From contig NZ_BDJC01000038.1 in NCBI RefSeq assembly GCF_002005565.1, positions 1-64,000 of the forward strand: a stretch of 64,000 bases of DNA, written 5' to 3'. A program made the position numbers and the translations under genes. Source of the stretch: Streptomyces sp. JHA26. Lineage in GTDB: Bacteria > Actinomycetota > Actinomycetes > Streptomycetales > Streptomycetaceae. Under the pieces are notes generated by a model. The model saw only the letters and a program-made list of their open reading frames with translations. It was not told the origin of the DNA and did not search any database. Shown here piece after piece: positions 51,412 to 59,046 of this stretch. How positions within the stretch are numbered: position 1 is the first letter of the stretch; the number at the start of each line of letters is the position of its first letter.

Positions 51412-51762
51412 TCATGCCTTTCTGAGGGTGATCGCCTGCGTGATGGCCGCGCCGGTCGCCAGGAGGCCTGCGGCGACGGCGAGCAGGACCCCCGTGGGCA
51501 CCAGGGCATCCGTCGAGTCCGGGGCGTTCTGCAGGTGGGTGAGCATGATGTTGACCGGGGAGACGCCTTTGCCCAGCAGCGCGGCCAGCAGGAGTGCCAG
51601 GGCGAGGGCGGCATCGACGAAGTACTGCTCGTCGGCGCCGTGGACGAGGCCGAGGACGACGCCCTGGCCGAGGCCGACGGACAGCGCCCTGAGAGCGGTG
51701 GCCAGGCGCTGTGCCTGATGCGGCGTGACAGTGCCCTCGTTGTGGGACCTGCCGGTGAACAG
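51412..51762 (-). CDS. Three-helix membrane protein without canonical start
   Basis: A minus-strand frame ending at the TGA 51412-51414 reads ...TGRSHNEGTVTPHQAQRLAT, ALRALSVGLGQGVVLGLVHG, ADEQYFVDAALALALLLAAL, GKGVSPVNIMLTHLQNAPDS and LVPTGVLLAVAAGLLATGAA, with almost pure G/C third positions and three clear membrane segments. Coding bias begins at about 51762, where the only candidate start is CTG (51762-51760); upstream codons look non-coding until a TGA at about 51857. Either the start is unusual or the 5' end was lost. No family recognised. Confidence 0.5.
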   Translation of the reverse strand: MFTGRSHNEGTVTPHQAQRLATALRALSVGLGQGVVLGLVHGADEQYFVDAALALALLLAALLGKGVSPVNIMLTHLQNAPDSTDALVPTGVLLAVAAGLLATGAAITQAITLRKA

Positions 51763-51914
51763 CGCGATCGGGCGACGTTCTTGTGCCTGTACTCGGGGTC
51801 CGGCCGTGGGGCGGCTCGACGCCTTCGTCTGGGGCGCCTCACGGACGCCACTTCATGGCAGGCGAGCGGCGGCGCGAGAGGGGAGGCCGTCGGCGTGCGG
51901 TCGCTCCCGTCCCG

Positions 51915-52850
51915 TCAGGAGCCCCGTTCGAGGCGGTGTGCGAGGTGGAGCAGGTCCGCCAGGTGCAGCACCCGTCGGCCGAAGCCGGGGAGGGGAACGT
52001 GGAGCGGCTGGGTCCAGCGTGGGGGTATGGCGTCCAGGCCGTAGGAGGCGCCCGCGAGACCGCCGGTCACCGCGGCGACGGTGTCGGTGTCGCCGCCGAG
52101 GTCGATCGCCGCGCGTATCGCGTCCTCGAAGCCGTTGGTGGTGCGCAGGGCCCAGACGGCGGAGCCCAGGCAGGGCCAGACGGCGCCGTTGAACTCGGTC
52201 GCCTGCCCGGGATGCCAGTCGGGCGCGAGGACGGTGGCGTAGCGGGCGCGGTGGTCGGGGTGGACGGCGGCGAGAGTGTGCGGGAGCGCGGCGAGGGGGT
52301 CGGTGCCCTCGAGGGCGAGGCGGATGAGTTCGTGGAAGATCGCGGTGCCTTCCCAGGCCGCGCGGTCGCCGTGGGTGAGGGCCGCGATGCGGCGGGCCGC
52401 GTCCATGGTGGCCTCATGGCCGGCGGCGGCGAAGTAGACCGCGGAGGTCGAGGCCCGCATCAACGAGCCGTTCCCCGCTGCTCGCCGGTTGACCTGGAAG
52501 TGGACCGCTGCGGCGAGGTCCCAGGGCATGCCGTTGGTCAGGACGTCCTCGGTCTGCAGGCCGATGTCCTTCGGTTCCGCTGCCGCCCACCGCTGGAAGC
52601 GGGCGAAGACGTCCGGCAGATCCAGTCCGCCCCGCTCCAGCAACGACTCCGCCACCAGGACGGCCATCTGCGTGTCGTCCGTGGCCTCGCCGGGATCCCA
52701 GCCGCCGCCTCCGCACATCTCGCCCCCGACGCCCGGCACGGGGAACCGCGCCGAGAACGCGCCTTCGGGACCGAACTCGAAAGGGCCGCCCAGGGCGTCA
52801 CCCACCGCCGCGCCGACGACCGCGCCGACGGCCCGCTGGGTTCGCTTCAT
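51915..52850 (-). CDS. ADP-ribosylglycohydrolase (DraG family)
   Basis: A 311-residue protein. Metal and substrate motifs of the family are intact: VGAAVGDALGGPFEFG at the N-terminus, ATDDTQMAVLVAESLL (TDDT), GNGSLMRASTSAVYF and, near the C-terminus, IDLGGDTDTVAAVTGGLAGA. DraG-type enzymes remove ADP-ribose from proteins (Arg or Ser), free ADP-ribosyl compounds or nucleic acids, with two Mg2+ or Mn2+ ions. Cytoplasmic, monocistronic. The target is unknown; no ADP-ribosyltransferase is nearby. Confidence 0.92.
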   Translation of the reverse strand: MKRTQRAVGAVVGAAVGDALGGPFEFGPEGAFSARFPVPGVGGEMCGGGGWDPGEATDDTQMAVLVAESLLERGGLDLPDVFARFQRWAAAEPKDIGLQTEDVLTNGMPWDLAAAVHFQVNRRAAGNGSLMRASTSAVYFAAAGHEATMDAARRIAALTHGDRAAWEGTAIFHELIRLALEGTDPLAALPHTLAAVHPDHRARYATVLAPDWHPGQATEFNGAVWPCLGSAVWALRTTNGFEDAIRAAIDLGGDTDTVAAVTGGLAGASYGLDAIPPRWTQPLHVPLPGFGRRVLHLADLLHLAHRLERGS

Positions 52851-52972
52851 CCGCGCAGGCTATCCATGCCGCGCCGCACCGCGTGGCCCCCGGGTGCGGT
52901 TGAAGTCCGCGTGTTCCTGCCCGGCAGCGGCTGTCGGGACGGATCCCCGCACGGGCCCGCGCTACCGCGGCC

Positions 52973-53197
52973 GCCGCCCCGACGGGCGGGGCCGACGACG
53001 GCGAGGTTCCCGATGTCTCGCCCGGCCAAGGACCACACGCCCTCGGTCGGGTCGAGGCCGGGCGCGTGGGCGGGCGGCTGGGCGACGGTGGGCCATGCGG
53101 CGTTCGCGTCCATGAACTCGCGCAGGGGCTTCGTCGGGTGCAGCCGGGCGCTGTCCCGGACCGGCACGATCGGCCCGCGCCCCTGCGCGTGTCCCAC
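52973..53197 (-). pseudogene. IS630-family transposase C-terminal remnant
   Basis: PLREFMDANAAWPTVAQPPA, HAPGLDPTEGVWSLAGRDIG and NLAVV correspond to the 'LREFIDANADWLTVFQLPTYAPDLNPQEGVWS' C-terminal block of IS630-type transposases, with the catalytic Glu (TEGVW) present but the first two Asp regions absent. Fills the gap between the DraG-like and HAD genes. Confidence 0.75.
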
Positions 53198-53206
53198 AGA
53201 CCGGGG

Positions 53207-53986
53207 TTACCGGGATGACGGCGTCGGACGGGCCGGGCCGGCCGAGGCCCCCTTCCGTGCCCACGTCAGCACCTCCTCGGCGTCCAGCCCCGTGACCCAG
53301 ACGTCGGCGTGGCCGGTGTCACCGTCGTTCGGCAGCGGTCCCACCCCGATCACCCGCAGACCCGCGCGCCACGCCGACTCGATCCCGGTGAGGGAGTCCT
53401 CGACGGCCAGGGCGGCCGCCGGAGGGACGCCGCACAGGCGCGCCGCCGTGCTGTAGACGTCGGGCCACGGTTTGGGCCGCACCAGCCGACCCTCCTCGTC
53501 CTGCGCCGCCGCCCTCACCACCTCCTCCGCGCCGGGCTCGCCCGGCATCACCGTGGGCACGACGACGTGGCGGAAGTACCGGCGCAGTCCGGCGCGGCCG
53601 AGGCTCTCGTCCACCACCTCCAGCGGGCAGTTGCTGGCCACCGCCAGCGGAACCCGGCGAGCGCACAGCCGTACGAACTCGGCGGCGCCCGGCATGGTCA
53701 GCGGGTCCTCCGCGACGAGGGACAGGAAGTGGCCGAGGAGCGCCGCCGTCAGCTCCGCGGCCAGTTCGGGCTTGTTCGTCTCCCGGGCCATGAGGCGCCC
53801 GCAGTCGACGTAGTGCACGCCCTTGGCGCGTTCCGCGAAGCCCGGCGGCGGCAGCAGTCCGAACTCGCGGAAGGCGCGGTTGCGGGCGTCCTGCCAGTGG
53901 CGTTCGGTGTCCATCAGGGTTCCGTCGCAGTCGAAGACGACGGCCTCGGGGAACCAGTTCGGCAGAAAACGTGACGTCGGTGCCAC
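53207..53986 (-). CDS. HAD-superfamily phosphatase (beta-PGM-like)
   Basis: A 259-residue HAD hydrolase of subfamily IA. Motif I is VVFDCDGTLMDTE with nucleophile Asp19 and acid Asp21; motif II is LAVASNC; the Lys is in RPKPWPDVY; motif IV is ALAVEDSLTGIESAW. A helical cap lies between motifs I and II. Substrates are small phosphorylated metabolites. GTG 53986 has AGGAGG 5 nt upstream; the longer ORF start at 54013 lacks a site. Confidence 0.9.
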   Translation of the reverse strand: MAPTSRFLPNWFPEAVVFDCDGTLMDTERHWQDARNRAFREFGLLPPPGFAERAKGVHYVDCGRLMARETNKPELAAELTAALLGHFLSLVAEDPLTMPGAAEFVRLCARRVPLAVASNCPLEVVDESLGRAGLRRYFRHVVVPTVMPGEPGAEEVVRAAAQDEEGRLVRPKPWPDVYSTAARLCGVPPAAALAVEDSLTGIESAWRAGLRVIGVGPLPNDGDTGHADVWVTGLDAEEVLTWARKGASAGPARPTPSSR

Positions 53987-54438
53987 GGGGGCCTCCTGGG
54001 GGCGAGCGGTCACGCGCGTCGCGGGACCGCGGAGCGAAGTGCTGCGGCCTCCCGGGGCGGGCCTCCAGGGCCGTCGCCGTTCCGTCGTCGGTCCCTTCGA
54101 CCGGAACGATTCGCATGTCGGGGCATCAGCCGCAAAAGGAAAACATTGCGACGACTACGTTATTTCGGCCTCGAAAGGCAGCGCAATCACTACTTCGAGT
54201 GCTCGACCGCGACACGGAAAAGGTGTATGCGACCTTTGGCGACGAGTCCGGATCCGCGTTTCCGGATTCGCCAACGCGTCTCGGAAAAAAGGGACTTGAT
54301 GCGGTCTCCTGTGGCGCGCGCACTCCGCCGACGTGCGACGATGACGTCGACCGACAGGGCGGGAATCAACCCTGAGGAGTCACTTGCCACTCGCGCGCGT
54401 GCACATTCGAAAAAATGCGCAATAACAACGTGTGGTTG
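53987..54438. other. AT-richer intergenic region, no supported gene
   Basis: From about 54110 to 54480 base composition drops well below the rest of the window (runs such as AAAAGGAAAACA and AAAAAAGGG). Open frames on both strands (for example minus 54190-54471, with basic segments GDRIKSLFSETRWRIRKRG) lack ribosome sites. It is either a long control region for the regulator downstream or a small piece of foreign DNA. Confidence 0.45.
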
Positions 54439-54459
54439 ACGCCTGTTTGCTCCAGGCGT
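54439..54459 (+). promoter_or_regulatory. Operator/promoter of GBL-receptor-like gene
   Basis: ACGCCTG-N7-CAGGCGT is a perfect 21-bp inverted repeat that starts within a TTGACG (-35 candidate, 54436-54441) and covers the spacer. It lies 60-80 nt upstream of the regulator's start, so autorepression is likely. Confidence 0.6.
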
Positions 54460-54518
54460 ACGCGGGCGCACTACATTTTCCGTCGTTCATCCCACAACGA
54501 GCCGAGGGGCACGGGACC

Positions 54519-55154
54519 GTGCAGGAACGGGCCAGAGAAACCCGCAGATCACTCATGGAGGCGGCCGCCTACCTCTTCGCTCGGCAGGGGTACGCGGGAA
54601 CCAGCGTCAACGAGATATGCGCCCGGTCCGGGCGGACCAGCGGCTCGGTCTACTTCCACTACACCAACAAGGAAGGCATCGCCCTCGCCGTCGTCCGCGA
54701 CGGCTTCGCCACCTGGCCCGGCCTCGCCGCGCGGTACGACGACCGGACCGTGCCGCCGCTCGACCGCCTCGTCGCCCTGAGCTACGCGATCGCCCACGCC
54801 CTCGCCGAGGACCCTCTGACGCGCGCGGGCGCCCGTCTGTGGGCGGAGCGCGACACCATCAACGCGCGGCTTCCCGACCCCTTCGTCCTCTGGACGGCCG
54901 CGGCCACGCGGTTGCTCGCCCAGGCCCGCACCGAGGGTCACCTGGCCGCCCACGTCCGTCCGGCCTCCACCGCCCGCACGCTGGTCCGCGCCTTCTTCGG
55001 CTTCTGCGCCCTCACCGAGGCGCTGGAAGGGCCGGACGTCCTCACCGGCCGCCTCGCCGACTGGTGGCACCTGACCCTTCCCTCGCTCCAGCGGGACCCG
55101 CGCCCGGCGCGCGTCCCGGTGCCGCACCGCACGGGGAGCGGGTCCCGCCCGTGA
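54519..55154 (+). CDS. TetR-family gamma-butyrolactone receptor-like regulator
   Basis: A 211-residue TetR protein with ScbR/ArpA architecture: HTH at the N-terminus (TRRSLMEAAAYLFARQGYAG, TSVNEICARSGRTSGSVYFH, YTNKEGIALAVVRDGFATWP), then a long helical ligand domain with DPLTRAGARLWAERDTINAR at the place of the receptor family's R-AGxRL element, and a C-terminal LADWWHLTLPSLQ comparable to the ILPAI end. Receptors of this type bind butyrolactone or butenolide signals. No lactone synthase is in the window, so it may be a pseudo-receptor answering other ligands. GTG 54519 behind GAGGGG. Confidence 0.82.
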   Translation: MQERARETRRSLMEAAAYLFARQGYAGTSVNEICARSGRTSGSVYFHYTNKEGIALAVVRDGFATWPGLAARYDDRTVPPLDRLVALSYAIAHALAEDPLTRAGARLWAERDTINARLPDPFVLWTAAATRLLAQARTEGHLAAHVRPASTARTLVRAFFGFCALTEALEGPDVLTGRLADWWHLTLPSLQRDPRPARVPVPHRTGSGSRP

Positions 55155-55350
55155 GGCGCCGGCCCGGTGCCGTCCGGCCGGTCGCGCTGCGGCCCGGCGA
55201 CCTCGTGGCGGGACATGCTCGTGGCGGGACGTGCCGGGGCCGGTGGCCGAGGCGGGCGTGCGCCGGGACCGCGAGGCCGAACCCCCGCGGTGTGGACCCG
55301 CGGGTGTCGGGCTCGCGGTCCCGGTGACGAGGCCGACGGCGTGCGCGGCG

Positions 55351-56955
55351 TCAGGTGCGCAGCCACACCGCCGTGTCGCACGGCAGTGTGCCGTCGGGTT
55401 CGAGCGGGCCGCTGGACAGCAGGACCTGCTCGTGCGGCGGCAGGTCGGCCGGTGCGTCGGACAGGTTGACCACGCACACCAGGCCGTCCGTCCGGCTGAA
55501 GGCCAGAACGCCCTCCGCGGCGGGCAGCCAGGTCATGGGGCCGTCGCCGAAGCCCCCGCCCGCCCGGCGCAGCGCCAGGGCCTCCCGGTACAGCGTGAGC
55601 ATCGACCCCGGGTCGCCGAGCTGCCGGTCGACGGCGTAGCGGGCCCAGTCGGCGGGCTGCGGCAGCCACGGCTCCGTCGCCGAGCCGAAGCCCCACCAGG
55701 GGGCCGTGGCCGTCCACGGCAGCGGTACCCGGCAGCCGTCGCGTCCCGGGTCGGTGCCGCCGGAGCGGAAGTGCATCGGGTCCTGGATGCGGTCCAGGGG
55801 GATGTCGGCTTCCGGCAGCCCCAGTTCCTCGCCCTGGTAGAGGTAGACCGAGCCGGGCAGGGCCAACGTCAGCAGGGCGGCGGCGCGTGCCCTGCGCGTG
55901 CCGAGCGCCAGGTCGGTCGGGGTGCCGAACGCCTTGGTGGCGAAGTCGAAGCCGGTGTCGGCGCGGCCGTAGCGGGTGACGGTCCGGGTGACGTCGTGGT
56001 TGGCGAGGACCCAGGTGGCGGGGGCGCCGACGGGAGCGTGCTCGGCGAGGGTCGCGTCGATGGCGGCGCGCAGGCGGTCCGGTTCCCAGGGGCAGCTGAG
56101 GAAGGCGAAGTTGAAGGCGGTGTGCAGTTCGTCGGGACGCAGGTAGCGGGCGAAGCGTTCCGCGTCGGGCAGCCAGACCTCGCCGACGAACACGCCGCCG
56201 TACTCGTCGGCGATCGACCGCCAAGAGCGGTAGATGTCGTGGATCTCGTCCTGGTCGATGTACGGGTGGGGGTCGACTCCCTCCTCGAAGTCGGCGAGCG
56301 CCGGGTCCTTGACGAGCAGGGCCGCGGAGTCGATGCGCACGCCGGCGACACCCCGGTCGAACCAGAAGCGGAGGATGTCCTCGTGTTCGCGGCGGACGTC
56401 GGGGTGGGACCAGTTGAGGTCCGGCTGCTCGGGGGTGAACAGGTGCAGGTACCACTCGCCGTCCGGCACCCGCGTCCAGGTGGTCCCGGAGAACTGCGAG
56501 GGCCAGTCGTTGGGCGGGAGTTCGCCGTTCGCGCCCCGGCCGGGCCGGAAGTGGAAGCGCTCCCGCTCCGGGCTGCCGGGGCCGGCGGCGAGGGCGGCGC
56601 GGAACCAGGCGTGCTGGTCGGAGACGTGGTTGGGGACGATGTCGACGATGACCCGGATGCCGAGTTCGGCGGCGTCGGCGATCAGCTTCTCGGCGTCGTC
56701 CAGGGTGCCGAACGCGGGGTCGATGGTGCGGTAGTCGGCCACGTCGTAGCCGCCGTCGACCAGGGGGGAGGCGTACCAGGGGGTGAACCAGACGGCGTCG
56801 ATGCCGAGCCCGGCGAGGTAGGGCAGTCTCGCCCGGACGCCCGCGAGGTCCCCGGTGCCGTCGCCGTCGCCGTCGGCGAAACTGCGTGGGTAGACCTGGT
56901 AGATGACGGCGTGACGCCACCAGTCGTCGGTGCGGGGCGGAAGAGGGGCTGCCAC
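55351..56955 (-). CDS. GH13 alpha-glucosidase (oligo-glucosidase type)
   Basis: A 534-residue intracellular GH13 enzyme. The TIM-barrel motifs are VIYQVYPRSF, DIVPNHVSDQ, GVRIDSAALL with nucleophile Asp209, VFVGEVWLP with acid Glu259 and VLANHDVTR with Asp321; the small C-terminal beta domain follows. The subfamily acts on maltose, isomaltose, trehalose-like or other short alpha-glucosides. Last gene of the ABC operon, 112 nt after the second permease with a hairpin between. Given the GH87 alpha-1,3-glucanase upstream, nigero-oligosaccharides are a reasonable but unproven substrate. Confidence 0.92.
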   Translation of the reverse strand: MAAPLPPRTDDWWRHAVIYQVYPRSFADGDGDGTGDLAGVRARLPYLAGLGIDAVWFTPWYASPLVDGGYDVADYRTIDPAFGTLDDAEKLIADAAELGIRVIVDIVPNHVSDQHAWFRAALAAGPGSPERERFHFRPGRGANGELPPNDWPSQFSGTTWTRVPDGEWYLHLFTPEQPDLNWSHPDVRREHEDILRFWFDRGVAGVRIDSAALLVKDPALADFEEGVDPHPYIDQDEIHDIYRSWRSIADEYGGVFVGEVWLPDAERFARYLRPDELHTAFNFAFLSCPWEPDRLRAAIDATLAEHAPVGAPATWVLANHDVTRTVTRYGRADTGFDFATKAFGTPTDLALGTRRARAAALLTLALPGSVYLYQGEELGLPEADIPLDRIQDPMHFRSGGTDPGRDGCRVPLPWTATAPWWGFGSATEPWLPQPADWARYAVDRQLGDPGSMLTLYREALALRRAGGGFGDGPMTWLPAAEGVLAFSRTDGLVCVVNLSDAPADLPPHEQVLLSSGPLEPDGTLPCDTAVWLRT

Positions 56956-56983
56956 GGGTGCGGTCCTTTCGGGCAGAGTGGGA

Positions 56984-57031
56984 CTTCGCCGCCGGCCCGG
57001 AGGCGGGGCGTCGGACGGGCCGGCGGCGAAG
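56984..57031 (-). terminator. 16-bp stem-loop between permease and alpha-glucosidase
   Basis: CTTCGCCGCCGGCCCG pairs perfectly over 16 bp with its complement across a 16-nt loop. It lies between the second permease stop and the GH13 start and may reduce read-through into the glucosidase gene. Confidence 0.65.
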
Positions 57032-57067
57032 GCTTGGGAGGGGGCGGGGAGCGGGACTGCGGAAGGA

Positions 57068-57943
57068 TCAGCCCTTGAGCCCGCCGGCGGTGAGGCCGCT
57101 CATGATGTTGCGCTGGAAGATCAGGAAGATCAGCAGCGTCGGTAGTGAGGCGATGGTGAGCGCGGCGATCAGCACGTTCACCGGTACGCCGTTGGAGAGC
57201 GAGTAGATGCCGACGTTCAGGGTCTGCAGGGCCGGGTCGGGCAGGGTGAGCATCGGCCAGAGGAAGTCCTTCCAGACCCCGACGATCGCGAAGATGGAGA
57301 CCACGCCGAGGATCGGGCGGGAGATCGGCAGCACGATCGACCACAGGGTGCGCATCGGGCTCGCGCCGTCCATCGCGGCGGCGTCCAGCAGTTCCTTGGG
57401 GATCGAGTCGAAGAACCGCTTCAGCAGGAAGATGTTGAACGCGTTCGTCACCGACGGCAGCCAGATGGCCCAGGGGGTGTTGAGAAGGTTGCGTTCGACG
57501 ACGGGCACGTCGAGCACGGTGAGGTACTGGGGGACGACGAGGACGGTCGCGGGGATCATCAGCGTCGCCAGCATCGCGCCGAGGACGGCCTTGCCGAAGA
57601 CGGGGCGGAGCTTGGACAGGGAGTACGCCGCGGCGACGTCCAGGACGAGCTGGAAGGCCAGGGCGCCGAACGCGTAGTACAGGGTGTTGAACAGCAGTTT
57701 GGCCAGGTCCATGACCTCCCAGGCCCTGGAGTAGTTGTCCGGCTCGAAGGAGCCGGGGACGAGCGTGGGCGGGGTCTGGACGACCTCCTGGGTGTCCTTG
57801 AAGCCGCTGGAGATCATCCAGTAGAGCGGGCCGAGGAAGACGAGGGTGAAGCCCGCGACGACGACGGCGAACGTGACCCAGTAGACGGCCCTGCCGCGGG
57901 GCCTGGCGAGCTGGGCCGGTGAGATGAGCGTGCGTGTGGACAT
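57068..57943 (-). CDS. Sugar ABC permease (second subunit, MalG-like)
   Basis: A 291-residue carbohydrate uptake permease with six membrane segments. It carries the EAA-loop motif LLDAAAMDGASPMRTLWSIV LPIS-type near the C-terminus and ends in QRNIMSGLTAGGLKG, the canonical CUT1 MalG tail. ATG 57943. It lies 16 nt after the first permease gene and forms the membrane channel with it. Confidence 0.92.
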   Translation of the reverse strand: MSTRTLISPAQLARPRGRAVYWVTFAVVVAGFTLVFLGPLYWMISSGFKDTQEVVQTPPTLVPGSFEPDNYSRAWEVMDLAKLLFNTLYYAFGALAFQLVLDVAAAYSLSKLRPVFGKAVLGAMLATLMIPATVLVVPQYLTVLDVPVVERNLLNTPWAIWLPSVTNAFNIFLLKRFFDSIPKELLDAAAMDGASPMRTLWSIVLPISRPILGVVSIFAIVGVWKDFLWPMLTLPDPALQTLNVGIYSLSNGVPVNVLIAALTIASLPTLLIFLIFQRNIMSGLTAGGLKG

Positions 57944-57959
57944 GCGGGGACTCCGGTTC

Positions 57960-58919
57960 CTACTCGTTCTCGGCGCGGTTGAGCTTGACGTATGCCGCCG
58001 AGAACCCGGCGAGGATGACGAGCAGGAGCAGTCCCAGGGCCGCCGCGGCACCGTAGTCGTTGAAGTTGAAGGCGTACTGGTAGATGAGGTAGACGACCGT
58101 GGTGGTGGACCCCTCGGGGCCGGCTCCGCCGGTGAGCAGGAAGGGTTCGACGAAGACCTGCATGGTGGAGATGACCTGCATCAGCAGCATCAGGGACAGG
58201 ATCAGCCGGGTCTGCGGGATGGTCACGTGCCAGATCTTGCGGAGCACTCCGGCCCCGTCCAGCTCCGCCGCCTCGTAGAGCTCGCCGGGGATCCCCTGGA
58301 GGGCGGCGAGGTAGATGAGGGCGGCGCCTCCCATGTTCATCCAGGTGGAGGCGATGACGATGGAGAGCATCGAGGTGTCCGGGTCCTGGAGCCACTGCTG
58401 CTCGGGCAGGCCGAAGAAGCCGAACAGTTCGTTGAGCAGTCCGTACCCCGGGTCGTAGAGGTACTTGAACAGCAGGACCGACGCGACGGGCGGGAGCATC
58501 ACCGGCAGGTAGACGAGCAGCCGCAGGTATCCCTTGCCGTGCCGGAACTCGTTGATGACGAGGGCGACGACGAACGGCACGGCGAAGCCGAGGACCAGGG
58601 CGAGCACGGTGAACAGCAGGGTGTTGCGCCACGCCTGCCAGAATGCCGGGTCGTCGAAGACGGTGGTGAGGTTGTCCAGCCCCACCCAGCTGGTCTCGCC
58701 GTTCTCGGTCTTCTGGAAGGCCAGGAAGAACTCGCGGATCATCGGGTACCACGAGAACACGGCGAAGCAGAGCACCGCGCCGATCAGGAATCCGTGGGCC
58801 GTGAGGTTGCGCCGCAGGCTCTTGGCGAAGCGTCCGCCTGGGGGCGCGGGGTCCGCCGTGCGCGGCGGTGTGCGGCGGTGGCTGGCCGCCTTGCTCGGGG
58901 TCACGCTGGGGGCCGACAT
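57960..58919 (-). CDS. Sugar ABC permease (first subunit, MalF-like)
   Basis: A 319-residue CUT1 permease. After a hydrophilic N-terminus come six helices (FLIGAVLCFAVFSWYPMIRE ...), the EAA motif ELYEAAELDGAGVLRKIWHV, and LLVYLPVMLPPVASVLLFKY. ATG 58919 follows AAGGAGCG. Partner of the next permease and the upstream binding protein; the ATPase is not in this operon, as is usual in Streptomyces where MsiK serves several systems. Confidence 0.92.
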   Translation of the reverse strand: MSAPSVTPSKAASHRRTPPRTADPAPPGGRFAKSLRRNLTAHGFLIGAVLCFAVFSWYPMIREFFLAFQKTENGETSWVGLDNLTTVFDDPAFWQAWRNTLLFTVLALVLGFAVPFVVALVINEFRHGKGYLRLLVYLPVMLPPVASVLLFKYLYDPGYGLLNELFGFFGLPEQQWLQDPDTSMLSIVIASTWMNMGGAALIYLAALQGIPGELYEAAELDGAGVLRKIWHVTIPQTRLILSLMLLMQVISTMQVFVEPFLLTGGAGPEGSTTTVVYLIYQYAFNFNDYGAAAALGLLLLVILAGFSAAYVKLNRAENE

Positions 58920-58982
58920 CGTCGCTCCTTGACGCTGGTCTGCCGGGGCGTCGCCCCGGGTGTCACAGGTGTTCTGGTCCGC

Positions 58983-59039
58983 GCCGCCCCGGGGCAGCGG
59001 GGGCGGCGGTGTCCGGCGGGGCGGTCGACGCCCCGCCGG
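58983..59039 (-). terminator. Two stem-loops after the binding-protein gene
   Basis: CCGGCGGGGCG-gtcga-CGCCCCGCCGG (59013-59039, perfect 11-bp stem) begins 8 nt after the stop; GCCGCCCC-N9-GGGGCGGC (58983-59007) follows. Such structures protect or terminate the message and commonly keep binding protein in excess over permeases. Confidence 0.65.
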
Positions 59040-59046
59040 GGTGCGC

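Noticed and set aside
54190..54471. Basic 93-codon minus-strand ORF in the AT-richer gap
   Set aside because: No ribosome site, overlaps the predicted promoter of the regulator on the other strand, no family.
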